The notes: generated by a model not told the origin, from the sequence alone. A DNA stretch of 64,000 bases from CAWJJM01 sp963843275 (GCA_963843275.1 CAWJJM010000004.1:496001-560000), one strand, 5' to 3'; shown: positions 18,204 through 27,387, counted from the first letter of the stretch. Numbers and translations: made by a program.

Positions 18204-18800
18204 TCAGTGGACGGGGCGGGCGCGCTCGAGCAGGCGCTCGAACGCGGCGCGGGCACGGTCGGCGGCGGCGGCGTCGCCGAGGAGCCGCAGGTAGAAGTGG
18301 AAGGCGAGGAAGGTGCCGTACATCTCGTAGGCGAGCTGGTCGCAGTCGAGGTCGGCGCGGAAGTGGCCCTCCTCGACCCCGAGCCGGGCGGCGCGCGACA
18401 GCAGCCCGATCAGCTCGCGGAGCACGCCGGCGACGGCGTCGCGCACCGGACCCGGCCGGTCGTCGTACTCGGCGGCCGCGCCGACGAAGGGACAGCCGCC
18501 GGTCGTCGAGCTCCCGGCCTCCCAGGCGAGCCATCGCCGCACCAGCTCCCGCAGGCGCGGCTCGCCGCGCGGCAGGCGCAGCGCCGGCAGGAAGACGTCC
18601 GCGACGAAGGTCTCCCGCGCCGTCTCGAGGATCTGCAGCTGCAGGTCCTCCTTCGAGGCGAAGTGCGCGAACAGGCCGCTCTTCGACATCTCCGTCTCGG
18701 CGGCGAGCTGGCCGAGCGACAGGCCCTCGAGGCCGACCGTGCTGGCCAGCTCCATGGCGCGCTGCAGGATGCGCTGCCGGGTCTCCTCGCCCTTCGACAT
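18204..18800 (-). CDS. TetR-family transcriptional regulator
   Basis: The protein has 198 residues from ATG 18800. Residues 5-50 form the TetR DNA-binding domain: TRQRILQRAMELASTVGLEGLSL, then the recognition helix region MSKSGLFAHFASKEDL. The C-terminal all-helical ligand-binding domain contains CPFVGAAAEYDD and FLAFHFYLRLL, similar to AcrR/YxaF-like regulators with a Cys in this region. The gene heads an operon with the hydrolase and the 46-residue ORF. Its near-consensus promoter contains a perfect 12-bp palindrome in the spacer, so autorepression is expected. The inducer is unknown, perhaps the hydrolase substrate or product. Confidence 0.92.
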   Translation of the reverse strand: MSKGEETRQRILQRAMELASTVGLEGLSLGQLAAETEMSKSGLFAHFASKEDLQLQILETARETFVADVFLPALRLPRGEPRLRELVRRWLAWEAGSSTTGGCPFVGAAAEYDDRPGPVRDAVAGVLRELIGLLSRAARLGVEEGHFRADLDCDQLAYEMYGTFLAFHFYLRLLGDAAAADRARAAFERLLERARPVH

Positions 18801-18807
18801 GCGGAGG

Positions 18808-18836
18808 AAAATAGCACGACCGGTCGTTTCCGTCAA
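18808..18836 (-). promoter_or_regulatory. TetR operon promoter with operator in spacer
   Basis: On the minus strand: -35 TTGACG (18836-18831), a spacer of exactly 17 bp, and -10 TATTTT (18813-18808), ending seven bases before the ATG. The spacer holds the perfect palindrome ACGACCGGTCGT (18816-18827). This is the best sigma70-type promoter I see in the window. The operator position would block RNA polymerase, giving autorepression. The transcript would be almost leaderless. Confidence 0.8.
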
Positions 18837-18871
18837 GCGGCCGGGCCCGGCGCGGTGCCGCGGCCGCGGGC

Positions 18872-19960
18872 TCAGCGGCCGGGAACGCCGCCGAGCAGGT
18901 GGAGGGCCGCGGTCTTGATCACCGCGACCGCCGGGTCCCCGGGCGCCAGGCCGAGCTCCGCCGCCGCCGCCGGGGTGATGCGCGCGCGCAGCGCGGTGTC
19001 GGCGACGTCCAGGGTCACCAGGACCTCGTGGCCGAGGGCGTCGACCGCCCGGACGGTGCAGGGCAGCGCGTTGCGCGCCGAGAGGCCCGCGGGCGCGTGG
19101 TGGCAGAGCAGGATCTCGTCGGCGAAGACGCCGACGTCGAGCAGCGTGCCGGTTGCGGCGCCGCAGTAGGGGGCGGCCAGGGCCAGCCCGGCACCCAGGC
19201 CGAGCAGGGTGACGCCCCCCGCCTCGTCGTCGCCCACCACCGCCAGGCGCAGCAGGTTGTCGACCCCCACCAGGCTGGCGACGCCGAGGGCGCGCGGACG
19301 CTGCAGCACCTCCACCGGGGGCCCCTGGGCGACGACCCTGCCGCCGTCGAGCACGGCGCAGTCGTCCGCCAGGGCGAGCAGCTCGGGGGCGCGGTGGGTG
19401 ACGAAGACCATCGGCACCGCGAGCTCGCGCTTGACCCCGAGCAGCAGCGCCAGGACGTCGCGGGAGAGCTCCGCGTCCAGCGCGCTCGTCGGCTCGTCGA
19501 GCAGCAGCAGGCGCGGGTCGGCGAGCAGGGCGCGTCCCAGGGCGACCCGCTGCCGCTCGCCGCCGGAGAGGTCGGCGGTGCCGCGCTCGAGCAGCGGCGC
19601 CAGGCGCAGGACGTCGACCACCCGCCGGCCTTCCGGACCGGCGAGACGCGCCGCGGCACCGGGCGCGAACGCCAGGTTGGCGCGGACCCCGAGATGGGGG
19701 AAGAGCAGCGGATCCTGCGGCACCAGGGCGAGACCGCGCCGCTCCGGGGGCGTCCAGGCGCCGCCGGGCAGGGCGCACAGCTCGCGCCCGCGCACCACCA
19801 CCCGCCCCCGCTGCGGCCGCAGGAGCCCGCCGATGGCGTGGAGCAGCGTCGTCTTGCCGCTGCCGGAGGCGCCGAAGACGCCGAGGACCGGACCGGGGCT
19901 CGCCAGCTCGACGTCGAGGGTGAAGCCGCGGAAACGGTGCTCGAGCCGGACGGCGAGCAT
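18872..19960 (-). CDS. modC: Molybdate ABC transporter ATPase ModC
   Basis: The protein has 362 residues. The N-terminal ABC domain has Walker A GASGSGKTT, Q-loop region LVPQDPLLFPHL, signature LSGGERQR, Walker B RLLLLDEPTSALD, and the H-loop THRAPE. The C-terminal about 120 residues form the MOP/TOBE-type regulatory domain (RNALPCTVRAVDALGHEVLVTL, TALRARITPAAAAELGLAPG), which binds oxyanion in ModC. It energises molybdate (or tungstate) uptake. The ATG overlaps the modB stop by one base (TGATG), the last gene of a modABC operon directed leftwards. Confidence 0.9.
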   Translation of the reverse strand: MLAVRLEHRFRGFTLDVELASPGPVLGVFGASGSGKTTLLHAIGGLLRPQRGRVVVRGRELCALPGGAWTPPERRGLALVPQDPLLFPHLGVRANLAFAPGAAARLAGPEGRRVVDVLRLAPLLERGTADLSGGERQRVALGRALLADPRLLLLDEPTSALDAELSRDVLALLLGVKRELAVPMVFVTHRAPELLALADDCAVLDGGRVVAQGPPVEVLQRPRALGVASLVGVDNLLRLAVVGDDEAGGVTLLGLGAGLALAAPYCGAATGTLLDVGVFADEILLCHHAPAGLSARNALPCTVRAVDALGHEVLVTLDVADTALRARITPAAAAELGLAPGDPAVAVIKTAALHLLGGVPGR

Positions 19961-20637
19961 CAGGCGCTCCGCCGCCGGGCGGCGAGCCGGAAGGAGGCGA
20001 GCAGCGCGGCGAGCGCGAGCACCACGCTCACCACCACCAGCCGCGTCGCGGCCGCCTCGCCGCCGCGGACGTTGAGGAGCGTGTAGACCGCCACCGGGAC
20101 GGTGCGCGTCTCCCCCGCGATGTTGCCGGCCAGCACGATGGTGGCGCCGAACTCGCCGAGCGCGCGGGCGAACGACAGCACGGCGCCGGCGCTCACCCCG
20201 GGCAGCGCCAACGGCAGGGTGACGCGGAGGAAGGTCGCCAGGGGTCCCCGGCCGAGGCTGCGGGAGACCTGCTCGAGCCGCCGGTCGGTGGCGGCGATCG
20301 ACAGCCGGACGGCCTCCACCAGCAGCGGGAAGCCCACCACGGCGGCGGCGATCACGCAGGCGGTGGTGGTGTAGGCGATCTGCCCCCCGGTCAGCGCGTG
20401 CCAGGCACGCCCCAGCGGCCGGCCGCGCCCCAGGGCGTCGAGCAGCAGGTAGCCGGTGACCACCGGCGGCAGCACCAGCGGCAGCATCACGAGCCCCTGG
20501 ACCAGCGGCCGCAGCGGGTGGCGCCAGCGGGCGAGCAGCCAGCCGAGCAGGATCCCGGGCACCAGGCTCGCCCCCACCGCCAGCGCGGCGACGCGCAGCG
20601 AGAGCAGGACGACCTCGAGCTCGGGCCCGCTCGGCAC
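19960..20637 (-). CDS. modB: Molybdate ABC transporter permease ModB
   Basis: The protein has 225 residues with about five transmembrane helices. The conserved permease/ATPase coupling loop is present as LSFARALGEFGATIVLAGNIAG, a ModB/CysT-type EAA motif. GYLLLDALGRGRPLG and TVPVAVYTLLNVRGGE also match ModB. It starts three bases after the modA stop and overlaps modC by one base. It forms the inner-membrane channel for molybdate. Confidence 0.93.
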   Translation of the reverse strand: MPSGPELEVVLLSLRVAALAVGASLVPGILLGWLLARWRHPLRPLVQGLVMLPLVLPPVVTGYLLLDALGRGRPLGRAWHALTGGQIAYTTTACVIAAAVVGFPLLVEAVRLSIAATDRRLEQVSRSLGRGPLATFLRVTLPLALPGVSAGAVLSFARALGEFGATIVLAGNIAGETRTVPVAVYTLLNVRGGEAAATRLVVVSVVLALAALLASFRLAARRRSA

Positions 20638-20640
20638 GGC

Positions 20641-21477
20641 TCAGGGCACCGCGAAGCCGGCGCGCTCGAGCACCGCCCGCGCCGGCCCGCTCCGCAGGTC
20701 GTCGAGGAACCGCCGCGCCGCGACGGGGTGCGGCGCGGCGCGCAGCACGGCCGCCTGGATCTCGATCGGCGGATGGGTGGCGGGGTCGAAGGCGAACAGC
20801 ACCTCGACGTCGGCGACGGTCGCGTCGGTGGCGTAGACGAAGCCGGCGTCGAGCGCCCGCCGTTCCACCGCGTGGAGGACGGCGCGGACGTCCTCCTGGC
20901 CGACCAGGTGGGGGGTGAAGGCCGCGAGAAGCCCCAGACGTTCCAGGGCGGCGCGGGCGTACTCCCCGGCGGGAACGCCCGGGTCGGCAACGGCGACGCG
21001 GCCGTCCGGACCGAGGGCGGCGAGCAGCGCCGCGGGGCCGCTCACTCCGCGCGCCGCCAGCGGGCTCCGGGGCGGCGCCACGGCGACCAGCCGGTTGTGC
21101 GCCACGACGACCGGCGCGCCGTCGAGAGCGCCGGACCGGCGCAGGAAGTCGATCCAGTCCGGACTGGCGGAGAGGAAGACGTCGGCCGGCGCGCCGTCGC
21201 GGATCTGCCGCGCCAGCACGCTCGAGGCGCCGAAGCTGGGCTCGACCCGCGCGCCGGCGAACCCTCGGCCCAGCTCCTGCACCACCTCGGTCAGGCTCGC
21301 CGCGGCGAAGACCCGGAGCGGCTCCGGCCCGACCCGCCGGCCGCAGGCGCCCGCCCCGGCGGACGCGGCGGCGACCAGCAGCAGGACCGCCGGGATACCG
21401 CGGCCGCGCTCGCGGTCCGGGCCCCGGCGGCCGGGTCCGCGAGCCCGCAGGTCCCGCCACCGCCCGCCCGCTTCCAT
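20641..21477 (-). CDS. modA: Molybdate ABC transporter substrate-binding lipoprotein ModA
   Basis: The protein has 278 residues. A long basic leader is followed by a hydrophobic signal with lipobox-like AGAC near residue 45, so the mature protein is probably a lipoprotein. ModA hallmarks are LRVFAAASLTEVVQEL, PSFGASSVLARQIRDGAPADVFLSAS, VAVADPGVPAGEYARAALE and DAGFVYATDA. These carry the Ser and backbone oxyanion contacts of the fold. It binds molybdate (or tungstate) in the periplasm. The unusually Arg/Gly-rich first 25 residues leave the exact start uncertain, but no other ATG precedes the signal. Confidence 0.9.
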   Translation of the reverse strand: MEAGGRWRDLRARGPGRRGPDRERGRGIPAVLLLVAAASAGAGACGRRVGPEPLRVFAAASLTEVVQELGRGFAGARVEPSFGASSVLARQIRDGAPADVFLSASPDWIDFLRRSGALDGAPVVVAHNRLVAVAPPRSPLAARGVSGPAALLAALGPDGRVAVADPGVPAGEYARAALERLGLLAAFTPHLVGQEDVRAVLHAVERRALDAGFVYATDATVADVEVLFAFDPATHPPIEIQAAVLRAAPHPVAARRFLDDLRSGPARAVLERAGFAVP

Positions 21478-21599
21478 GGTGCCGGCGACGCTAGCACGTC
21501 GGGCGCGGGGCGCCCACGAGCGGCCCCGGGAGCCGGGCGCTGCACCGCTGCCGGACCCCCCGGGCCGCGGCCCGTCGCCGGGAGGGCGGGATCAGGCGG

Positions 21600-22502
21600 T
21601 CACGGGCGGATGAACGTGCCGCTGCGCAGCTCGTCGTAGGCGCGCTGGAGCTCGGCCTCGGTGTTCATCACGATCGGGCCGTACCAGGCCACCGGCTCCT
21701 CGATCGGCCGGCCGGAGACGAGCAGGAAACGGATCCCCTCCTCGCCGGCCCGGACCACGATCTCGTCGCCGCGGTCGAACAGCACCAGCGAGCGGTTGCC
21801 GGACTCGCGGTCGCCCGCCGGGTCGACGGCGCCGGTGATCTCGTTGGCCACTCCGCGCGGCCGCGAGGCGTCGCGGAAGGTGCCGGAGCCGGCGAAGACG
21901 TAGGCGAAGGCGTGGTGGGCGCGGTCGACCGGCAGCCGCCGGCGGACTCCCGGCGGCACCGAGACGTCGAGGTAGCGCGGCGCCGCGGCGACGCCGTCCA
22001 CCGGGCCCCGCTGGCCCCAGAAGTCGCCGCACACCACGCGCACCCGGGTGCCGTCGTCCTCGGTGACCTCGGGGATGTCCCGCGACTCGATGTCCTGGTA
22101 GCGCGGCTCGGTCATCTTCAGCGCGGCGGGCAGGTTCGACCAGAGCTGGAAGCCGTGCATGCGGCCGTCCGGGTCGCCCTGCGGCATCTCCTGGTGCAGG
22201 ATGCCCCGGCCCGCGGTCATCCACTGCACGTCGCCGGCGCCCATCCGCCCCCGGTTGCCCAGGCTGTCGCCGTGCTCCACCGAGCCGGCGAGCACGTAGG
22301 TGATGGTCTCGATGCCGCGGTGGGGGTGCCAGGGGAAGCCGGCCAGGTAGTCGGCCGGGTTCTCGTTGCGGAAGTCGTCGAACAGCAGGAAGGGGTCGGT
22401 CTCGCCGGTGTCGCCGAAGCCGAAGGCACGGCGCAGCTTGACGCCGGCCCCCTCCAGGGTCGGTCGGGCCTCGACGATCCGTCGCACGTCGCGGATGGAC
22501 AC
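21600..22502 (-). CDS. Pirin-family cupin protein
   Basis: The protein has 300 residues from a GTG start at 22502; AAAGGAG lies eight bases upstream. The N-terminal cupin keeps the pirin metal ligands: FPWHPHRGIET (two His) and GILHQEMP (His and Glu). The C-terminal cupin includes VFAGSGTF and FLLVSGRPIEEPVAWYGPIVMNT. Bacterial pirins bind Fe and some act as quercetin 2,3-dioxygenases, while others modulate enzymes. The gene diverges from a molybdenum hydroxylase pair; whether it acts with it is unknown. Confidence 0.92.
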   Translation of the reverse strand: MSIRDVRRIVEARPTLEGAGVKLRRAFGFGDTGETDPFLLFDDFRNENPADYLAGFPWHPHRGIETITYVLAGSVEHGDSLGNRGRMGAGDVQWMTAGRGILHQEMPQGDPDGRMHGFQLWSNLPAALKMTEPRYQDIESRDIPEVTEDDGTRVRVVCGDFWGQRGPVDGVAAAPRYLDVSVPPGVRRRLPVDRAHHAFAYVFAGSGTFRDASRPRGVANEITGAVDPAGDRESGNRSLVLFDRGDEIVVRAGEEGIRFLLVSGRPIEEPVAWYGPIVMNTEAELQRAYDELRSGTFIRP

Positions 22503-22650
22503 GCTCGCTCTCCTTTCCGATCGGGGCGGTCTGCCCAAGCAGGACGGCCCCTTCCGGTCAACGGCGCCGCCCGCCCCCCCATTCCGCCCCCCACCGGCGA
22601 CGGCCCGGCAGCGCCCGGGACCGAGGCCGGCGGTCCACCCCCCGCCCCCC

Positions 22651-22677
22651 GACGGAGGAACCCTCGGTCCCTCCGTC
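22651..22677. promoter_or_regulatory. 8-bp inverted repeat in pirin/hydroxylase intergenic region
   Basis: GACGGAGG (22651-22658) and CCTCCGTC (22670-22677) are exact complements separated by 11 bases. It lies between divergent genes, just before a TATCAG hexamer near 22680 on the plus strand. Candidate operator for either gene; a chance repeat cannot be excluded in DNA this GC-rich. Confidence 0.35.
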
Positions 22678-22769
22678 CGTATCAGACTCGAACCTGGCTT
22701 CTCCGGCGCCGCGCGCCGTGCCGCAGGGCCGCCGGTCCGCCGCCACCTCGACGAGCGAGGAGCGCCGCC

Positions 22770-23237
22770 ATGCCGAGCTTCCCCCTCACCGTCAACGGCC
22801 GTCGCCACCGTCTGGAGGCGGACTCCGGGATGCCCCTGCTCTGGGCCCTGCGCGACCGCCTGGGGCTGACCGGCACCAAGTACGGCTGCGGCGTGGGCCT
22901 GTGCGGCGCCTGCACGGTGCTCGACGGCGGTGCCGCCGTCCGCTCCTGCCAGGTCACCCTGGCCGAGGCGGCAGGGAGGTCGTACACCACGATCGAGGGG
23001 CTCTCCACGGCCGGCGACCACCCCTGCCAGCGCGCCTGGATCGCGGAGGACGTCGCCCAGTGCGGCTACTGCCAGCCGGGCATGATCCTCGAGGCGGTGG
23101 CGCTGCTCGCCCGCCACCCGGCGCCGAGCGACGCCCAGATCGACGGCGCCTTCGCCGACCACGTCTGCCGCTGCGGCACCTACACGCGGCTGCGCGCCGC
23201 CGTCCACCGCGCCGCCCGGGCGGGAGGCGGCCGATGA
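22770..23237 (+). CDS. Molybdenum hydroxylase 2Fe-2S subunit (IorA type), pair 1
   Basis: The protein has 155 residues; GAGGAG lies upstream of the ATG. The N-terminal ferredoxin-type cluster has Cys40, 45, 48 and 60 (YGCGVGLCGACTVLDGG). The C-terminal helical domain holds the second cluster (QCGYCQPGMI, HVCRCGTY). It passes electrons from the molybdenum subunit encoded next, whose ATG overlaps this stop by 4 bp. The length matches isoquinoline 1-oxidoreductase alpha-type subunits, which lack a FAD subunit; none is encoded nearby, so the electron acceptor is probably a cytochrome or similar. Confidence 0.93.
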   Translation: MPSFPLTVNGRRHRLEADSGMPLLWALRDRLGLTGTKYGCGVGLCGACTVLDGGAAVRSCQVTLAEAAGRSYTTIEGLSTAGDHPCQRAWIAEDVAQCGYCQPGMILEAVALLARHPAPSDAQIDGAFADHVCRCGTYTRLRAAVHRAARAGGGR

Positions 23238-25462
23238 GGGCCACCCGCCGCGACTTCCTCCGCCTCGGCGCGACGGCGGCCGGGCTGACCCTGACCTGCG
23301 ACCTCGGGGATCTGCTCGCCGCGGAGGCGCCGCCGGCGGCCTTCTCCCCCAACGCCTACCTCGAGGTGGCGACGGACGGCACGGTGACCCTCTGGGTGAC
23401 GCGGCTCGAGATGGGTCAGGGGGTGCGGACGCTGCTGCCGATGATCCTCGCCGAGGAGCTCGACGCCGACTGGGCGCGGGTGCGGATCGAGCAGGCCTCG
23501 ACCGGCGGCCGCTACGCCGACGTCCGCCTCCACACCAGCGGCAGCGGCAGCAGCTCGGCCGCCTACCGGACGCTGCGCGGCGCCGCGGCGGCCGCCCGCT
23601 GGATGCTGCTCGGCGCCGCGGCCGCGGCCTGGGAGGTCGACCCGGCGACCTGCCGCACCGAGCCGGGCGCGGTGCTGCACCCGCCGAGCGGCCGGCGGCG
23701 CGGCTACGGCGAGCTGGCGGCCGCCGCCGCCCGCCGGCCGGTGCCCGACGATCCGCCGCTCAAGGACCCGTCGACCTGGCGCATCCTCGGCCATCCCACC
23801 CGGCGCGTCGACGGGCCCGCCATCGTCACCGGCTCCGCCGGCTACGGCCTCGACGTCCGCGTCCCCGGCATGCTGGTCGCCTCGATCGAGCGGGCGCCGG
23901 CGGTGAGCGCCACCCTCGGCGCCTTCGACGGCGCCGCGGCGTTGCGGGTGCCGGGGGTGCGCCGGGTCCTGCCGGTGGACGTCGGGATCCACCCGGGGGT
24001 GGCGGTGGTCGGCGACGACACCTGGGCGGCGCTCCGCGGGCGGGCGGCCCTGACCGTCGAGTGGAAGCCGGGGCCGGCGGCGGACTTCGACTCGGAGCGC
24101 TACCTGGCCGGCCTCCCCGCCGCCTGCGAAGCGGCCTCCTTCCCGGTGCGGCACGAGGGCGACGCGGCGGCGGCGCTGGCGACCGCGGCGCGGCGCCACG
24201 AAGCGACCTACCTCTACCCGTTCCAGGCCCACGCCCCACTCGAACCGATGAACTGCACCGCCGACGTCCGCGAGAGCGCGGCGGAGATCTGGGCGCCGAC
24301 CCAGACCGACGTCCGCACCCTCGCCCAGGTCGCCCGCGTCACGGGTCTCCCGGAGTCGGCGATCACGCTCCACCCGACGCTGATGGGCGGGGGCTTCGGC
24401 CGCCGGCTGTTCGCCGACTACGCCGCCGAGGCCGCGGCGCTGTCGCAGGCGGTGGGCCGCCCGGTGCAGGTGGTGTGGACGCGGCAGGACGACATGCGCT
24501 GCGGCTACTTCCAGCCCGCCACCGCCCAACGCTTCACCGCCGGCCTCGACGCCGACGGCGCACCGGTCGCGCTCGTGCACCGCACCAGCGCCTCGGACCT
24601 GACCATCTACGACCTCCACGAGGGCCGGAACATCTGGACCGGACCGCCGAAACCGCCCCGCCCGCCCGACGGCTACGCCGAGGACCAGAGCCCCTGGGGC
24701 GCCTACGACAACCCCTATCGGCTCCCCCACCTGCGGGTCGACTGCGCCGACGTCACCAGCCCGGTTCCCACCGGTCCCTGGCGCGCGGTCGAGTACCCCT
24801 CGACGGTCTTCGGGCGCGAGTCCTTCCTCGACGAGCTGGCCCACCTCGCCGGGCGAGACCCGATCGACTACCGCCTGGCCCTGCTCCCGGACGAGGTCGC
24901 CACCGTCGGCCCCTTCCCCATCGACCGCGGCCGTCTCGCCGCCGTCCTCCGGCGCGTCCGCGAGCGTTCCGGGTGGACGACGCCGCTCCCCCGCGCGGGA
25001 ACGGCGGACCGCCGGCGCGGCCGCGGCGTCGCCGCCAACGTCTACCACGCCGGCAGCTACCTGGCGATGGTGGCCGAGGTCTCGGTCGCGCCGGACCGCT
25101 CGGAGCTGCGCGTCGACCGCATCACCGCGGTGGTCGACTGCGGGCGGCCGCTCAACCCCCTCGGCATCGCCGGCCAGACCGAGAGCGGCATCGCCTGGGG
25201 TCTCTCCGCGACGCTGCTGGGAAAGGTCGACTTCGTCGCCGGCACCGCCCGACAGACCAACTACGGCGACTTCGCGGTGCTGCGCCTCGACGCCATGCCC
25301 GAGCTCGACGTCGAGATCGTCCCCAGCGAGGCGCGGCCCGGCGGCTTCGGCGAGCACGCCGTGCCGCCGGTGGCGCCCGCGGTCGCCAACGCCCTGTTCG
25401 CCGCCACCGGCGTCCGCCTGCGCCGGCTGCCGCTGACGGCCCGGGCGCTGGGCGCCGGCTAG
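23234..25462 (+). CDS. Molybdopterin-binding hydroxylase large subunit (IorB type), pair 1
   Basis: The protein has 742 residues. A twin-arginine signal (ATRRDFLRLGATAAGL) predicts Tat export. Molybdopterin-contact motifs include EMGQGVRTLLPMILAEEL, TLMGGGFGRRLFADY and PTGPWRAVEYPS. Near the C-terminus GGFGEHAVPP supplies the Glu that is catalytic in the xanthine dehydrogenase family. It hydroxylates an aldehyde or N-heterocycle in the periplasm; the substrate is not determinable. ATGA overlap with the 2Fe-2S subunit. modABC lies 1.7 kb away. Confidence 0.92.
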   Translation: MRATRRDFLRLGATAAGLTLTCDLGDLLAAEAPPAAFSPNAYLEVATDGTVTLWVTRLEMGQGVRTLLPMILAEELDADWARVRIEQASTGGRYADVRLHTSGSGSSSAAYRTLRGAAAAARWMLLGAAAAAWEVDPATCRTEPGAVLHPPSGRRRGYGELAAAAARRPVPDDPPLKDPSTWRILGHPTRRVDGPAIVTGSAGYGLDVRVPGMLVASIERAPAVSATLGAFDGAAALRVPGVRRVLPVDVGIHPGVAVVGDDTWAALRGRAALTVEWKPGPAADFDSERYLAGLPAACEAASFPVRHEGDAAAALATAARRHEATYLYPFQAHAPLEPMNCTADVRESAAEIWAPTQTDVRTLAQVARVTGLPESAITLHPTLMGGGFGRRLFADYAAEAAALSQAVGRPVQVVWTRQDDMRCGYFQPATAQRFTAGLDADGAPVALVHRTSASDLTIYDLHEGRNIWTGPPKPPRPPDGYAEDQSPWGAYDNPYRLPHLRVDCADVTSPVPTGPWRAVEYPSTVFGRESFLDELAHLAGRDPIDYRLALLPDEVATVGPFPIDRGRLAAVLRRVRERSGWTTPLPRAGTADRRRGRGVAANVYHAGSYLAMVAEVSVAPDRSELRVDRITAVVDCGRPLNPLGIAGQTESGIAWGLSATLLGKVDFVAGTARQTNYGDFAVLRLDAMPELDVEIVPSEARPGGFGEHAVPPVAPAVANALFAATGVRLRRLPLTARALGAG

Positions 25463-25568
25463 AGGCCCCGGGAACTCCTCCTCTCCGACCACGCCGGCCG
25501 CCTTCGCACCAGGTCGCGCAGGAAAGGGGGTCGCCGAGGCGCGGCGACCGCGCCGCCGCGGCGGCTCC

Positions 25569-27356
25569 CTAGGTCCGCCGGGGGCCGTCCCCGTCCCCGG
25601 CGACGAGCGACCGGCGCAGCTTGCGGCAGTCCTCGGCGAGCAGCGGCACCCCCGCCGCCGCGAAGACGCCCTCCGCCGCGGAGATCTCGAGCTCGGCGGC
25701 GTCGCCGTCCCCTTCGGCCGCCAGGGCGGCGGCGAGGCGTAGGCGCACCGCGGCCATCTGGCAGGGCGCGGGGACCTCCGACCAGGCGCGCAGAGCGTCC
25801 CGGAAGGCGGCCACGGCCTCGCCGCAGCGCCCCCGCGCCAGCGCCAGCTCGCCGCGGGCGCGGGCCACCACGGCCGCGGCGCCGTGGGTGGACCACAGCT
25901 CGGGGTGCCGGTCGAGCTCTTCCATCGCCTCGCCGGCGATCTCGATCTCGCCGGCCGCGGCGGCCACCCAGACGAGGTGGGCCAGGAGCAGGCCCCGGCG
26001 CTGGCGGCCGGTCCAGCTGGTGTCGTCGACGGCACGCTGCAGGCCGCGGACCGCGGAGTCCGCGCGGCCACGGGCGACCTGCAGCAGGGCGTACCCGGGG
26101 TTCGGGTCCCAGCCCAGGCCGTGGGCCCGCCGGAAGGCCTCCTCGGCGCCGTCGAGGTCGGCCCGGGCGAGCCGGATCTCCCCCAGGACCCGCCAAGCGT
26201 CGCCTTCGGCGTACGGCAGGCCGCGCGCGATCAGCTCGCGCGCCTGCTCCGCTTCGCGCTCGGCCTCGTCGAGCTCGCCCTGGAGGGAGAGCACCTCGGC
26301 GCGGTGGAGCTGGCACAGCCCGGGGTATCCGGAGACGGGGTGGGCGGAGCTCCAGCGGGTGAACTGGCCCGACCACTCCGCCGCGCGCCGCCAGTCGCCC
26401 CGGTTCAGGCAGCTCCAGATCAGGCCGCAGAAGACCACCCCGCCCTCCCACGAGCCGACGTCCCCGGACAGCACCGCCGCGGCCGCCTCGTCGATCCGGG
26501 CCAGGCCCGCCTCGACCTCGCCGAGGGTGGTCATCGCGATGCCGGTGTAGAGCAGGCCCAGCGCCTCGAGGTCGGGGTCGTCCAGCCGCCGCGCGATCTG
26601 CAGCGCCTCCTCGGCATTCGCGTGCGCCTTCTCGTTGTCCTTGCCGAACAGCGCGTACCGCGCCGTGAGCCAGCGCTCCAGACCGTGCTCGCGGCAGGGT
26701 GCGAGGCCCTCGAGGAAACGGCGGGCCCGGCGGAGCCAGCCGCCGGCGACCGCCAGCTCGCGGCTCTCGAGCTGGAGGCTCACCACCCGGAGCGCCGCCC
26801 GGGCCGCGCCGAGCGCGTCGCCGGCGGCCGCGTGGGCGGCCACGGCGCGCTGCAGCGGCAGGACCGCCGGGCGCGGCTCCCCCCGGTACTCCGCCGCCTG
26901 GCCCCAGCGCTCCAGGTCGGCGGCGGTGAGCGCGCCGGCCGCGTCCGCCACCTGGGAGGCCGCCACCACGGCGTCCCAGTCCTCCCGCGCGAACGCGGCC
27001 CGCGCCCGCAGCACCGCCGCGTCCTCCTCCCCGGGGATCTCCGACTCCCCCTCCTCGACGGCAGCGCAGAAGCGGTACCCCTGGCGCGGATAGGTGCGGA
27101 TGGCGTCGGGGGCGTTCTCGCGGAGCGCGGACCGGGCCAGGCTCACCGCCCGTTGCACCGCGCCGTCGGCGATGAAGGCGCCCTCCCACACGGCCTCGAT
27201 CAGCTCGTCCTTGGAGACCACCTTCTCCCGCTGGCGGATCAGGTAGACGAGCAGGTCGAACACCCGCGGCTGGAGCAAGAGCTCCCGTTCGCGCTGGCGC
27301 AGCCGCCGCCGCGCCTCGTCGAGCTCGTAGCCGGCGAACCGGAAGACCGGGGACAC
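25569..27356 (-). CDS. Winged-helix regulator with TPR-like C-terminal region
   Basis: The protein has 595 residues from GTG 27356. Residues about 4-100 form an OmpR/CadC-type winged helix: FAGYELDEARRRLRQ, LQPRVFDLLVYLIRQREKVVSKDELIEAVW, then the wing TYPRQGYRF. No transmembrane helix is visible, unlike CadC. The remaining 480 residues are TPR-like helical pairs (LGLLYTGIAMTTLGEVEAG, VLGEIRLARADLDGAEEAFRRA). Such proteins probably sense a protein or small ligand through the repeats. It diverges from the DUF4242 genes across 145 bp containing a palindrome, so it is a candidate regulator of them. The start is chosen by domain fit; no good Shine-Dalgarno is seen. Confidence 0.8.
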   Translation of the reverse strand: MSPVFRFAGYELDEARRRLRQRERELLLQPRVFDLLVYLIRQREKVVSKDELIEAVWEGAFIADGAVQRAVSLARSALRENAPDAIRTYPRQGYRFCAAVEEGESEIPGEEDAAVLRARAAFAREDWDAVVAASQVADAAGALTAADLERWGQAAEYRGEPRPAVLPLQRAVAAHAAAGDALGAARAALRVVSLQLESRELAVAGGWLRRARRFLEGLAPCREHGLERWLTARYALFGKDNEKAHANAEEALQIARRLDDPDLEALGLLYTGIAMTTLGEVEAGLARIDEAAAAVLSGDVGSWEGGVVFCGLIWSCLNRGDWRRAAEWSGQFTRWSSAHPVSGYPGLCQLHRAEVLSLQGELDEAEREAEQARELIARGLPYAEGDAWRVLGEIRLARADLDGAEEAFRRAHGLGWDPNPGYALLQVARGRADSAVRGLQRAVDDTSWTGRQRRGLLLAHLVWVAAAAGEIEIAGEAMEELDRHPELWSTHGAAAVVARARGELALARGRCGEAVAAFRDALRAWSEVPAPCQMAAVRLRLAAALAAEGDGDAAELEISAAEGVFAAAGVPLLAEDCRKLRRSLVAGDGDGPRRT

Positions 27357-27387
27357 TCCACGGAGCTTATCCGCAACGGGTAAGGAA

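Noticed and set aside
18872..21460. A single 862-residue reading that would fuse modC to upstream sequence
   Set aside because: The upstream part covers modA and modB in a shadow frame; the three mod genes are complete and separate.
25552..25565. GCCGCCGCGGCGGC palindrome between convergent genes as a terminator
   Set aside because: No T-run follows on either strand, and such palindromes are common at this GC content.
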